Positions 38,484-46,217 of a DNA stretch of 64,000 bases are shown in pieces; within the stretch, counting starts at the first letter, position 1, and every line of letters starts with the position of its first letter. The stretch lies in assembly GCF_012927045.1 (NCBI RefSeq), contig NZ_JABBFW010000008.1:186001-250000 (forward strand), in the 5' to 3' direction. The position numbers and the translations under genes are program-made. The stretch comes from Azohydromonas caseinilytica. GTDB lineage: Bacteria; Pseudomonadota; Gammaproteobacteria; Burkholderiales; Burkholderiaceae_C. The notes beneath the pieces were generated by a model. The model did no database searches and was not told the origin of the DNA. It was given only the letters and a program-made list of their open reading frames with translations.

Positions 38484-38966
38484 TCAGTCCACCCGCACCG
38501 CCACGCGGTCGCACAACGGCAGCCAGCCGTCTTCCGGCCGCCACTCCCAGTGGATGTTCTGCGTGCGGCCGTCGGCGCTGAACACGACCCGCGCCCGCTC
38601 GGTGTCGCCGCTGAGCGTCCACACCCGGCCTTCGTGCATGAGGTGGTAGCGGCGCTCGAAGCCGTGGTTCTCGAAGCTGTGCACGAAGCCATGGCCGGTG
38701 CGTGCATCCACGCCGATCAGGCTGAGCGTGTCGAAGGGGCTGCCATCCACCTGGGCCCGCTCGTTTTGCACCAGGAAGAAGCCGCCGCTGTGCCAGTAGG
38801 CGGTGTGGGTGCTCGTCCACGCCGAAGGCGCGGCGCGCGGCGCCATCCAGGTCTGCCGCCGCTCGCCATAGGACTGGCCCGTGGCGTGCCAGGTGCCCAG
38901 GAAGGCATTCAGCGCGTCATGCAGCGCGCTGCGCTGCAGTGGGGTCGGGGGAAGGGATGCGGCCAT
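38484..38966 (-). CDS. DUF1579-like protein of unknown function
   Basis: From the ATG at 38966 (ggag ribosome-binding site upstream) this encodes 160 aa with no signal peptide. Residues about 10-25 (LHDALNAFLGTWHATGQ) and the repeated beta-rich text (AYWHSGGFFLVQ, HSFENHGFERRYHL, VWTLSGDTERARVVFS) resemble small lipocalin/heparinase-like DUF1579 proteins. Function is unknown. It lies upstream of nifV on the same strand, but the nifV sigma-54 promoter separates them. Confidence 0.65.
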   Translation of the reverse strand: MAASLPPTPLQRSALHDALNAFLGTWHATGQSYGERRQTWMAPRAAPSAWTSTHTAYWHSGGFFLVQNERAQVDGSPFDTLSLIGVDARTGHGFVHSFENHGFERRYHLMHEGRVWTLSGDTERARVVFSADGRTQNIHWEWRPEDGWLPLCDRVAVRVD

Positions 38967-39308
38967 GGCGGGCGCTCCAGGAGTGGCACTGTCGGAGCAG
39001 GGCAAGGCCAGGGCCTGTCATCGCGATCCCTTATCTGCCGGGCTCACACGGGCCGTGCCTGCCGCAACGCGAGCTGCGCGTTAAATAGTTCACGCCCTGC
39101 ACGCGCCGTGCTCCGGTTGCCGGCTTGTTTCCCCAGCGGCCTCTTCTATGTTTGCCCATCGGACTGTCCGGCGGCACCTGGAGCGGGCTTGCACATGGGC
39201 CCGTCTCCTTCGGAAACCACCTGAGGCAGCTGATGCATGTGGAATGCGCCTGGCGTATCAGGGCGCCGTGACAACGCGTACCCGCAGGGGTACTCCCGGA
39301 ACGAGGAA
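38967..39308. other. Gene-free stretch between the DUF1579-like gene and the lysozyme gene
   Basis: In these 342 bp between divergent genes I see no credible coding frame, no sigma-54 element and no long inverted repeat. The relatively AT-rich gcgttaaatagttcacg around 39078 is a candidate promoter region, unassigned. Confidence 0.4.
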
Positions 39309-39764
39309 ATGGCAATGAACGTGTCCGACGGCTGCATTGGCTTGATCAAGACCTGCGAGGGTTTCCGCACCACCCCCTACCGTTGCCCGGCGGGTATTCC
39401 CACCATCGGTTACGGCTCCACCCGCTACGCCGACGGTCGCGCCGTTTCGCTGTCCGACCCGCCGATCAGCGAGGCCAGGGCCTGCGACATCCTGCGCACG
39501 ACACTCAAGGAATATGAGAATGCCGTCACCCGTTATGTCACGGTGCCGTTGAACCAAAACCAGTTCGATGCCCTGGTGGATTTTGCCTACAACGCCGGCG
39601 CACAGAACCTCAGGACCAGCACGCTGCTCAGGCGCCTGAATGCCGAGGACTATGTGGGCGCCGCTCAGGAATTCGGCCGGTGGATTTATGGTGGCGGCAA
39701 GGTGCTGCCCGGGCTGGTGCGACGGCGCAAACTGGAAAAGGAGCTTTTCCTCAAAGAGGCCTGA
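39309..39764 (+). CDS. Phage-type lysozyme (GH24 endolysin-like)
   Basis: A 151-aa muramidase-like protein starting MAMNVSDGCIGLIKTCEGF at 39309. The GH24 triad is Glu17, Cys26 and Thr32 (E-x8-C-x5-T, in CEGFRTTPYRCPAGIPTIGYG), a known variant of the T4-type Glu/Asp/Thr set. LNQNQFDALVDFAYNAGA and GLVRRRKLEKELF are further family blocks. It has no signal peptide, and no holin, spanin or other phage genes are nearby. It sits between two nif-associated operons and could be a phage remnant, a toxin-like effector or a domesticated cell-wall enzyme. Confidence 0.88.
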   Translation: MAMNVSDGCIGLIKTCEGFRTTPYRCPAGIPTIGYGSTRYADGRAVSLSDPPISEARACDILRTTLKEYENAVTRYVTVPLNQNQFDALVDFAYNAGAQNLRTSTLLRRLNAEDYVGAAQEFGRWIYGGGKVLPGLVRRRKLEKELFLKEA

Positions 39765-39839
39765 CGCCGTCCGGCAACGTGCCGGCTGTTCAGCGGCCGC
39801 TGAGGCGGTGTCGCGGGATGCGGCGCCGCCGTGCCGTCG

Positions 39840-40220
39840 TCAGCGCTCCCGCGCATGATTGCGCGTGAACTTCGGCAGCTCGATCACCAGCTCCGGCCCG
39901 CGCAGCGTCACGCAGCAGGCCAGGCGCGACTGGGCGTCCAGCCCCCAGGCGTCGCCGAGCTGGTCCTCCTCTTCCTCGTCGGCGGCGGCCAGCAGGTGGC
40001 AGCCCTCGCGCACGTGCACGTGGCAGGTGGCGCAGGCGCCCACTTTCTCGCAGGCATGCTCGATCTCCACGCCATGGTCCAGCAGTTCGTCCACGAGCTT
40101 GCGCCCGGGCCGGGCCTCGAACGCCAGGCCCCCGGGGCAGAGATCGGCATGCGGCAGCACGCGGATGTGCGTCACCTGGACGGTCTTGGCGACGGGGGCG
40201 TCGGTCGCGTCGATGCTCAT
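39840..40220 (-). CDS. fdx: ISC-type [2Fe-2S] ferredoxin
   Basis: A 126-aa adrenodoxin-like ferredoxin. Cluster ligands are in EHACEKVGACATCHVHV plus the final Cys in SRLACCVTL. An acidic DEEEEDQLG stretch follows, typical of Isc ferredoxins that donate electrons during cluster assembly. It is the last gene of the operon, 8 bp after hscA. An alternative start four codons earlier (MRSAMSID) is possible. Confidence 0.9.
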   Translation of the reverse strand: MSIDATDAPVAKTVQVTHIRVLPHADLCPGGLAFEARPGRKLVDELLDHGVEIEHACEKVGACATCHVHVREGCHLLAAADEEEEDQLGDAWGLDAQSRLACCVTLRGPELVIELPKFTRNHARER

Positions 40221-40228
40221 GGCAGACC

Positions 40229-42130
40229 TCATGCGGCAAGCTGGTCCAGGCGCTGGCCCGACAAGGCCTGGCGGATGCGCACGTCCATGCGGCGCGCGGC
40301 AAAGGGCGTGGTGAGCGTGTTCAGCGTCGCGGAGGCGTTGCGCAGCGCGTCGCGCTGGCAGCGCCAGTCGGCGGCCGTGCCCTCGCTGGCGGCGCACTCC
40401 TCCAGCAGGTCGGCCACGGCCTGCATGCCGGCCAGGATCTCCTGGCGCTCCGCCGGCTGCAGCAGCGTCTCGCCGTCCTCGCGCAGCGCCGCCTCGGTGG
40501 CGTCGAGCAGGCGCCGCGCATCGACCTGCGCCTCGCGCAGCATGCGCGCGGCGCTGTCCTCGGCCGCGCTGCCCAGCGCCTGCTGCAGCATGCCGGTGAC
40601 GGTCTCGGTGGCCAGCCCATAGCTGGGCTTCACTTCCACATGCGCCCGCACGCCCGAGATCTGCTCGACCGCGCTCACGGACAGCAGCCCGTCGGCGTCG
40701 ATCTGGAAGCTCACGCGGATGCGCGCCGCACCCGCGGCCATGGGCGGGATGCCGCGCAAGGTGAAGCGCGCCAGCGAGCGGCATTCGCTCACCAGCTCGC
40801 GCTCGCCCTGCACCACGTGCAGCGCCAGCGCGGTCTGGCCGTCCTTGAAGGTGGTGAAGTCCTGCGCGCGCGCCACCGGCACGCTGCTGTTGCGCGGGAT
40901 GATCTTCTCCACCAGTCCGCCCATGGTCTCGATGCCCAGCGACAGCGGGCACACGTCCAGCAGCAGCAGGCCGTCGCCGGCACGGTTGCCGGCGAGCTGG
41001 TCGGCCTGGAGGGCCGCGCCCAGCGCCACGGCCTGGTCGGGATCGATGTCGGTCAGCGGCTGGCGGCCGAAGAGCTCGCCCACCGCAGCGCGCACCTGCA
41101 GCAGCCGCGTGGAGCCGCCCACCAGCACCACGCCGTCCACCTCGTCGGGGCGCAGCTTGGCGTCGCGCAGCGCGCGCTTGACCGGACCCAGCGAGCGCTC
41201 CACCAGAGCTCGCGTGAGCGCGTCAAAGCTGGTGCGGTCCAGCGCCAGCGCGGCCTCGCTGCCGTCGGTGCGGCGGCAGCGCATCGTCACCGCCTCGTGC
41301 TCGCTGAGCTGCTCCTTGGCCGCGCGCGCCGCCGCCAGCAGCGCGCCCATGTCCGCCGCGCTCCAGCCGCCGCCGGTGGCGGCCATGAAATGCTTGGCCA
41401 GCCGGTGGTCGAAATCGTCGCCGCCGAGCATGGGGTCGCCGTTGGTGGACACCACCTCGAACACGCCGCGCTGCAGCCGCAGCACCGACACGTCGAAGGT
41501 GCCGCCGCCCAGGTCATAGACCACGTAGGTGCCCTGGCTGCCCCTGTCCAGCCCGTAGGCCACGGCCGCGGCGGTGGGCTCGTTGAGCAGGCGCAGCACG
41601 TGCAGGCCGGCCTGCTGCGCGGCGTCCTTGGTGGCCTGGCGCTGAGCGTCGTCGAAGTAGGCCGGCACCGTGATCACCGCGCCCACCAGCGCACCGTCCA
41701 GCACCGCTTCGGCCCGCTCGCGCAGCGCGCGCAGCACCTGCGCGCCCACCTCCACCGGGCTCTTGACGCCCTGGCGCGTGCGCACGCCCACGGCGGTGTC
41801 GGACAGTGCCTCCAGCGCGTAGGGCAGCATCTGGTTCTGCAGGTCGGCCAGGCGGCGCCCGATCAGGCGCTTGGCCGAGGCGATGGTGTTGAGCGGGTCC
41901 GCGGCGGCCATGGCCTGGGCCTCGTGGCCCACGAGCAGCCCGCCGTAGGTGCCGTAGTGCACCACCGAGGGCAAGAGCGTCCGGCCCTGCGCGTCGTCCA
42001 GCACCTGCGCCATGCCGCTGCGCACGCAGGCCACCAGCGAATTCGTGGTGCCCAGGTCGATACCCACCGCCAGCCGGTGCTGGTGGGGAGCGGCACTGCG
42101 CCCGGGTTCAGCGATCTGCAGCAAGGCCAT
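40229..42130 (-). CDS. hscA: HscA, Hsp70-class chaperone for Fe-S cluster transfer
   Basis: A 633-aa Hsp70 homologue. The ATPase domain has [27 protein letters not shown] and [13 protein letters not shown]; the substrate-binding domain follows (about 390-510), then a helical lid. HscA releases clusters from IscU using ATP, normally stimulated by the J-protein HscB. The partner hscB is not in this operon, although the IscU here keeps the LPPVK peptide that HscA recognises. It lies 12 bp after iscA. Confidence 0.94.
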   Translation of the reverse strand: MALLQIAEPGRSAAPHQHRLAVGIDLGTTNSLVACVRSGMAQVLDDAQGRTLLPSVVHYGTYGGLLVGHEAQAMAAADPLNTIASAKRLIGRRLADLQNQMLPYALEALSDTAVGVRTRQGVKSPVEVGAQVLRALRERAEAVLDGALVGAVITVPAYFDDAQRQATKDAAQQAGLHVLRLLNEPTAAAVAYGLDRGSQGTYVVYDLGGGTFDVSVLRLQRGVFEVVSTNGDPMLGGDDFDHRLAKHFMAATGGGWSAADMGALLAAARAAKEQLSEHEAVTMRCRRTDGSEAALALDRTSFDALTRALVERSLGPVKRALRDAKLRPDEVDGVVLVGGSTRLLQVRAAVGELFGRQPLTDIDPDQAVALGAALQADQLAGNRAGDGLLLLDVCPLSLGIETMGGLVEKIIPRNSSVPVARAQDFTTFKDGQTALALHVVQGERELVSECRSLARFTLRGIPPMAAGAARIRVSFQIDADGLLSVSAVEQISGVRAHVEVKPSYGLATETVTGMLQQALGSAAEDSAARMLREAQVDARRLLDATEAALREDGETLLQPAERQEILAGMQAVADLLEECAASEGTAADWRCQRDALRNASATLNTLTTPFAARRMDVRIRQALSGQRLDQLAA

Positions 42131-42142
42131 GGTGTCGTTCCC

Positions 42143-42466
42143 TCAAACCGCGAAGCTCTCGCCGCAGCCGCAGGTGGCGCTGGCGTTGGGGTTGTTGAAT
42201 TGGAAACCTTCGTTGAGGCCCTCGCGCACCCAGTCGAGCTGGGTGCCGTCGAGCAGGGCCAAGCTGGCGGCATCGACCAGCAGCGTCACGCCTTCGCTGT
42301 CGAAGCGCAGGTCCTCGCCGCGGGCCTCGTCGGCGAACTCCAGCGCGTAGGCGTAGCCGGAGCAGCCGCTGGTCTTGATCGCCAGGCGCAGGCCGAACCC
42401 GCCGCCGCGCTGGGTGAGCGCCTTACGGATCTGGGCCGCCGCCTTCGGGGTCACGCTGATGGACAT
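42143..42466 (-). CDS. iscA: IscA, A-type Fe-S carrier
   Basis: A 107-aa A-type carrier. The three ligand cysteines are in TSGCSGYAYALEF and ATCGCGESF. It receives clusters from IscU and delivers them to apo-targets; in a nif-controlled operon these include nitrogenase maturation factors. It follows the related ErpA-like gene by 12 bp. Confidence 0.92.
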   Translation of the reverse strand: MSISVTPKAAAQIRKALTQRGGGFGLRLAIKTSGCSGYAYALEFADEARGEDLRFDSEGVTLLVDAASLALLDGTQLDWVREGLNEGFQFNNPNASATCGCGESFAV

Positions 42467-42478
42467 GGCTGTGGCCTT

Positions 42479-42892
42479 TCAAACCGAGAACGAGCTGCCG
42501 CAGCCGCAGGTGCTGGAAGCATTGGGGTTCTTGATGACGAAGCGCGCGCCTTCGAGCTTGTCCTCGTAGTCGATCTCCGCGCCCACCAGGTACTGCATGC
42601 TCATGGCGTCGACCACCACCTTGACGCCCTCGCGCTCGATGCGGAAGTCGTCCTCCTTGCGCTCGTCGTCGAAGGCGAAGCCGTACTGGAAGCCCGAGCA
42701 GCCGCCGCCGGTGACGAAGATGCGCAGCTGCAGCGCCGGGTCGTTCTCCTCGGCCAGCATCTCCGAGACCTTGCTCACCACCGCGTCGGTCAGGCGTATC
42801 GGATCGGCGCCCTCGGGCAGCTCGACCGGCATCGGAGGGGCGGCGGACGCGCTGCAGCTGCCGGCGGCATCGGGCTGGGATTGGCAAGCCAT
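42479..42892 (-). CDS. ErpA-like A-type Fe-S carrier with N-terminal extension
   Basis: A 137-aa A-type carrier; ligands are the Cys in [14 protein letters not shown] and [10 protein letters not shown]. The middle (DDERKEDDF) resembles ErpA more than IscA. About 25 extra N-terminal residues hold two additional Cys ([13 protein letters not shown]). It is one of two A-type carriers in the same operon, between iscU and iscA; a division between general and nitrogenase-specific targets is possible. Confidence 0.88.
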   Translation of the reverse strand: MACQSQPDAAGSCSASAAPPMPVELPEGADPIRLTDAVVSKVSEMLAEENDPALQLRIFVTGGGCSGFQYGFAFDDERKEDDFRIEREGVKVVVDAMSMQYLVGAEIDYEDKLEGARFVIKNPNASSTCGCGSSFSV

Positions 42893-42937
42893 GGTGTTCT
42901 CTCCTGAGGTTCGGACAGGGATGTGCGGGAGGCGGGC

Positions 42938-43357
42938 TCAGTTCGCGCTGCTGGCGCAGGCGGGCTGCTCGGTGACGGGGGCACGCCGCGCGCGGTAGTC
43001 GGCCACGGCGGCCTTGATGGCGTCCTCGGCCAGGATCGAGCAGTGGATCTTCACGGGCGGCAGCGCCAGCTCCTCGGCAATGGCGGTGTTCTTGATCGCC
43101 AGCGCCTGCTCCAGCGTGCGGCCCTTGACCCACTCCGTCACCAGCGAGCTCGACGCGATGGCCGAGCCGCAGCCGTAGGTCTTGAACCTGGCGTCCTCGA
43201 TCACACCGGTGGTGGGATTGACCTTGATCTGCAGCTTCATCACGTCGCCGCAGGCGGGTGCACCCACCATGCCGGTGCCCACCGTGTCGTCGGCCTCCAG
43301 GCTGCCGACGTTGCGCGGGTTCTCGTAGTGGTCGATGACCTTGTCGCTGTAAGCCAT
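42938..43357 (-). CDS. iscU: IscU, Fe-S cluster scaffold
   Basis: A 139-aa scaffold starting MAYSDKVIDHYENPRN. The three cluster cysteines are in GAPACGDVMKL, TYGCGSAIASS and KIHCSILAEDAI, and the HscA-recognition peptide LPPVK precedes the last Cys. It is the short IscU form, without the ferredoxin-like and Nfu domains that define full NifU. It is 49 bp after iscS. Confidence 0.94.
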   Translation of the reverse strand: MAYSDKVIDHYENPRNVGSLEADDTVGTGMVGAPACGDVMKLQIKVNPTTGVIEDARFKTYGCGSAIASSSLVTEWVKGRTLEQALAIKNTAIAEELALPPVKIHCSILAEDAIKAAVADYRARRAPVTEQPACASSAN

Positions 43358-43406
43358 GTGAGGTGCTCCTGATGCGGTGCGTTTGCGGTGGCGGCGGGTC
43401 GCGCGC

Positions 43407-44621
43407 TCAGTGCGCGGCCCACTGGATGGTGTCGAGGTCGATGCCGGCCTGGTGCAGCTCCCACAGCGGGCTCAGCGAGCGCAGCCGCTCCACGGTGGCG
43501 TGCACCTGGGCCACGGCGGCGTCGATCTCGGCCTCGGTGGTAAAGCGGCCGACGGAGAAGCGGATCGAGCTGTGCGCCACCTCGTCCGACAGGCCCAGTG
43601 CGCGCAGCACGTAGCTGGGCTCCAGGCTGGCCGAGGTGCAGGCCGAGCCCGAGGACACGGCCACGCCCTTGACGCCCATGAGCAGCGACTCGCCCTCGAC
43701 GAACTCGAAGCTGATGTTGAGGTTGTGCGGCACGCGCCGCCCCAGGCTGCCGTTGACGCGCACGGCCGGGATGTCCTTGAGGCCGCAGAGCAGCCGGTCG
43801 CGCAGCGCGCGGATACGCTCGTTCTCGCGGCCCATGCCTTCCTTGGCCAGGCGATAGGCCTCGCCCATGCCCACGATTTGGTGCGTGGGCAGCGTGCCCG
43901 AGCGCATGCCGCGCTCGTGGCCGCCGCCGTGGATCTGGGCCTCGATGCGCACGCGCGGCTTGCGGCGCACGTACAGTGCGCCGATGCCCTTGGGGCCGTA
44001 GGTCTTGTGCGCCGACAGGCTCAGCAGGTCCACCGGCACGTGCTGCATGTCGATCTCGACCTTGCCGCTGGCCTGCGCCGCATCGACGTGGCACAGGATG
44101 CCGCGGGCGCGGCACAGCGCGGCGATGGCCGGGATGTCCTGGACGACGCCGATCTCGTTGTTGACCCACATCACCGACACCAGGACCGTGTCCGGGCGCA
44201 GCGCCGCTTCCAGCGCGGACAGGTCCAGCAGGCCGTCCTCCTGCACGTCGAGGTAGGTGACGGCGAAACCTTCGCGCTCCAGCTCGCGCATGGTGTCCAG
44301 CACCGCCTTGTGCTCGGTCTGGACCGTGACGAGGTGCCTGCCGCGGCTGCGGTGGAACTGCGCGGCGCCCTTGAGCGCGAGGTTGTTGGACTCGGTGGCG
44401 CCCGAGGTCCACACGATCTCGCGCGGGTCGGCGTTGATCAGCGAGGCCACATGCTCCCGGGCGATTTCCACGGCCTCTTCCGCGGCCCAGCCCCAGGCGT
44501 GGCTGCGCGAGGCGGGATTGCCGAACTGCTGGTAGAGGTAAGGCACCATCTGCTGCACCACGCGCGGGTCCACCGGGGTGGTGGCGGCGTAGTCCAGGTA
44601 GATCGGTTTGGCGCTGTCCAT
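43407..44621 (-). CDS. iscS: Cysteine desulfurase IscS/NifS
   Basis: A 404-aa PLP enzyme giving sulfur for cluster assembly. The PLP Lys is in [18 protein letters not shown]; the persulfide Cys lies in [17 protein letters not shown], the long-loop group I form typical of Isc[16 protein letters not shown] opens the protein. It is the first gene of the operon and is preceded by a sigma-54 element, so although the sequence looks IscS-like, its expression looks nif-like. Confidence 0.94.
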   Translation of the reverse strand: MDSAKPIYLDYAATTPVDPRVVQQMVPYLYQQFGNPASRSHAWGWAAEEAVEIAREHVASLINADPREIVWTSGATESNNLALKGAAQFHRSRGRHLVTVQTEHKAVLDTMRELEREGFAVTYLDVQEDGLLDLSALEAALRPDTVLVSVMWVNNEIGVVQDIPAIAALCRARGILCHVDAAQASGKVEIDMQHVPVDLLSLSAHKTYGPKGIGALYVRRKPRVRIEAQIHGGGHERGMRSGTLPTHQIVGMGEAYRLAKEGMGRENERIRALRDRLLCGLKDIPAVRVNGSLGRRVPHNLNISFEFVEGESLLMGVKGVAVSSGSACTSASLEPSYVLRALGLSDEVAHSSIRFSVGRFTTEAEIDAAVAQVHATVERLRSLSPLWELHQAGIDLDTIQWAAH

Positions 44622-44655
44622 GCGAAGGCTCCCGTGCGGCTATGGCCCTTGCTTC

Positions 44656-44669
44656 GCATGGACCGTGCC
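44656..44669 (-). promoter_or_regulatory. Sigma-54 promoter of the iscS-iscU-iscA-hscA-fdx operon
   Basis: On the minus strand TTGGCACGGTCCATGCGA has GG (44668-44669), ten bases and GC (44656-44657), matching TGGCACG-N4-xTGC. It lies about 35 bp before the iscS start, a normal leader length. Confidence 0.8.
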
Positions 44670-44776
44670 AACCCTGGGTGCGCATGCAAAGTTGCGCTGC
44701 GTCAATGAGTTAATACGCCGCCCGCCTCATTGGGCGCGGCCGGCGTGGGCCTTCGCCGGGGGATGGCTGTCGCTTT

Positions 44777-44792
44777 TGTAGGGTCTGCGACG
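44777..44792. promoter_or_regulatory. Possible NifA site, one mismatch
   Basis: TGT-AGGGTCTGCG-ACG differs from TGT-N10-ACA at the last base and lies about 105 bp upstream of the iscS -24 element. I found no perfect match nearby. Confidence 0.35.
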
Positions 44793-44891
44793 TGGAGCGG
44801 CGCAGCGGTGTCACGTTCAGGCGCGGTAGTCGTCCAGTGCTGGATGTGGGCTCGAGACGCTTCGAGTACGCCGGTCCTGGCTTGGTGCGCA

Positions 44892-44905
44892 TTGACCAAT
44901 GTCAG
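44892..44905. promoter_or_regulatory. FNR/ANR-like site before the cytochrome c peroxidase gene
   Basis: TTGAC-CAAT-GTCAG is a symmetrical palindrome matching 7 of 10 positions of TTGAT-N4-ATCAA. It lies about 120 bp upstream of the gene, whose family is often controlled by FNR-type regulators. Confidence 0.4.
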
Positions 44906-45023
44906 AAGCCGATGTACCGGCCGGTGATGCAATTGGCTTGCCCTCCACCAGGACGGCCGGCTTGCAGTGGCGGGCCGTCCCATTCCCTTGCGATCGCAAC
45001 CAAGAAGTACAACGAGCCAAGCC

Positions 45024-46025
45024 ATGAAAGACATTCTCAAGCCCCTTGCCGTCGCCCTTGCCCTTGCTTTCGCAGGCAGTGCTCAGGCTGCCGGCCCCGC
45101 CGGCAACGAACCCATCCAGCCGATCAAGGCCGCCAAGGCCAGTGACCCCGCGCTGGTGGAGCTGGGCAAGAAGCTGTTCTTCGAGCCGCGCCTGTCCAGG
45201 TCCGGCTTCATCTCCTGCAACTCCTGCCACAACCTGAGCATGGGCGGCACGGACAACCTCAAGAGCTCCATCGGGCACAACTGGCAGAAGGGCCCCATCA
45301 ACGCGCCCACCGTGCTCAACGCCAGCTTCAACGTTGCGCAGTTCTGGGACGGGCGTGCCAACACGCTCAAGGACCAGGCCGGCGGCCCCATCGCCAATCC
45401 TGGCGAGATGGCCTTCACGCATGAGCTGGCGGTGGAGGTGCTGTCCTCCATCCCGGCCTACAAGGCCGAGTTCAGGCAGGTGTTCAAGAGCGAGCGCCTC
45501 ACCATCGAGGAGGTCACCAAGGCCATCGCCGCTTTCGAGGAAACGCTGGTCACGCCCAACTCGCGCTTCGACCAATGGCTTCTGGGCAAGAAGGACGCCC
45601 TGAACAAGGATGAGCTCGCGGGCTACCAGCTCTTCAAGACCAGCGGCTGCACGGCCTGCCACAACGGCCCGGCCGTGGGCGGCAACTCCTTCCAGAAGAT
45701 GGGCGTCGTGGCGCCCTACAAGGCCAGCAGCCCGGCCGAAGGGCGTGTGGCCGTGACTGGCAAGGATGCCGACCGTTTCAGCTTCAAGGTGCCCACGCTG
45801 CGCAACGTGGAGCTGACCTACCCGTACTTCCACGACGGCGAGGCCGCCACGTTGACGCAGGCCGTGGACACCATGGGCAGGCTGCAGCTCGGCCGCACCT
45901 TCTCCAGCACCGAGAACGCGCAGATCGTGTCCTTCCTGAAGACCCTCACCGGCGAACAGCCCAAGCTCACGCTGCCCATCCTGCCGCCGTCCACCGACGC
46001 GACGCCGCGCCCGCAACCGTTCTGA
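45024..46025 (+). CDS. Di-haem cytochrome c peroxidase
   Basis: A periplasmic enzyme reducing H2O2 with electrons from cytochrome c, 333 aa. The signal peptide ends at GSAQA; two haem-binding CxxCH sites are present (SCNSCHNLS and GCTACHNGP), and PTLRNVELTYPYFHDG carries a haem-ligand region of the family. The start at 45024 begins MKDILKPLAVALALAFAG. It stands alone, divergent from the isc operon, with an FNR-like site upstream and a clear terminator downstream, suggesting use under low oxygen. Confidence 0.95.
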   Translation: MKDILKPLAVALALAFAGSAQAAGPAGNEPIQPIKAAKASDPALVELGKKLFFEPRLSRSGFISCNSCHNLSMGGTDNLKSSIGHNWQKGPINAPTVLNASFNVAQFWDGRANTLKDQAGGPIANPGEMAFTHELAVEVLSSIPAYKAEFRQVFKSERLTIEEVTKAIAAFEETLVTPNSRFDQWLLGKKDALNKDELAGYQLFKTSGCTACHNGPAVGGNSFQKMGVVAPYKASSPAEGRVAVTGKDADRFSFKVPTLRNVELTYPYFHDGEAATLTQAVDTMGRLQLGRTFSSTENAQIVSFLKTLTGEQPKLTLPILPPSTDATPRPQPF

Positions 46026-46068
46026 GGAGCGGCCGGCCGAGGCGACGGCCGGCTGCCGCAGGAGCATT

Positions 46069-46093
46069 GGCCGCCTTCGGGCGGTCTTTTTTT
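46069..46093 (+). terminator. Rho-independent terminator after cytochrome c peroxidase
   Basis: ggccgcc-ttcg-ggcggtc followed by seven T: a seven-pair stem (one G-T pair) with a stable TTCG loop, about 45 bp after the stop codon. Confidence 0.9.
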
Positions 46094-46150
46094 GCCGGCG
46101 CGCCTTGGAGGCTGGCCTCAGGCCACTTCTGGCTTCTGAGTGAAGTAATT

Positions 46151-46188
46151 CCGTTCGTCCTGATGCTTCGATACCTCAGTACGAACGG
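46151..46188. repeat. Short palindromic repeat copy
   Basis: ccgttcgtcctga and tcagtacgaacgg pair as imperfect arms around tgcttcgatacc. It is the same repeat family as 267-359, 36564-36661 and 51685-51760, here as a compact single hairpin between convergent genes. Confidence 0.8.
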
Positions 46189-46217
46189 GTCATCTCACGA
46201 CCAAAGTGGAATCGGTA

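Larger units (their letters stand above)
44622..45023. other. Divergent regulatory region between the isc operon and cytochrome c peroxidase
   Basis: These 402 bp hold no credible gene. Regulatory elements are listed separately: a sigma-54 promoter towards iscS, a near-match to a NifA site, and an FNR-like palindrome on the side of the peroxidase gene. Confidence 0.6.

Noticed and set aside
39840-40952. hscA-fdx shadow frame of 370 codons that joins the ferredoxin to upstream sequence
   Set aside because: Only the last 126 codons are ferredoxin; the rest is out of frame within hscA. No real fusion.
44710-45040. Small frames in the gap between iscS and the peroxidase gene
   Set aside because: No RBS, no family-like text, and overlap with regulatory elements; treated as non-coding.
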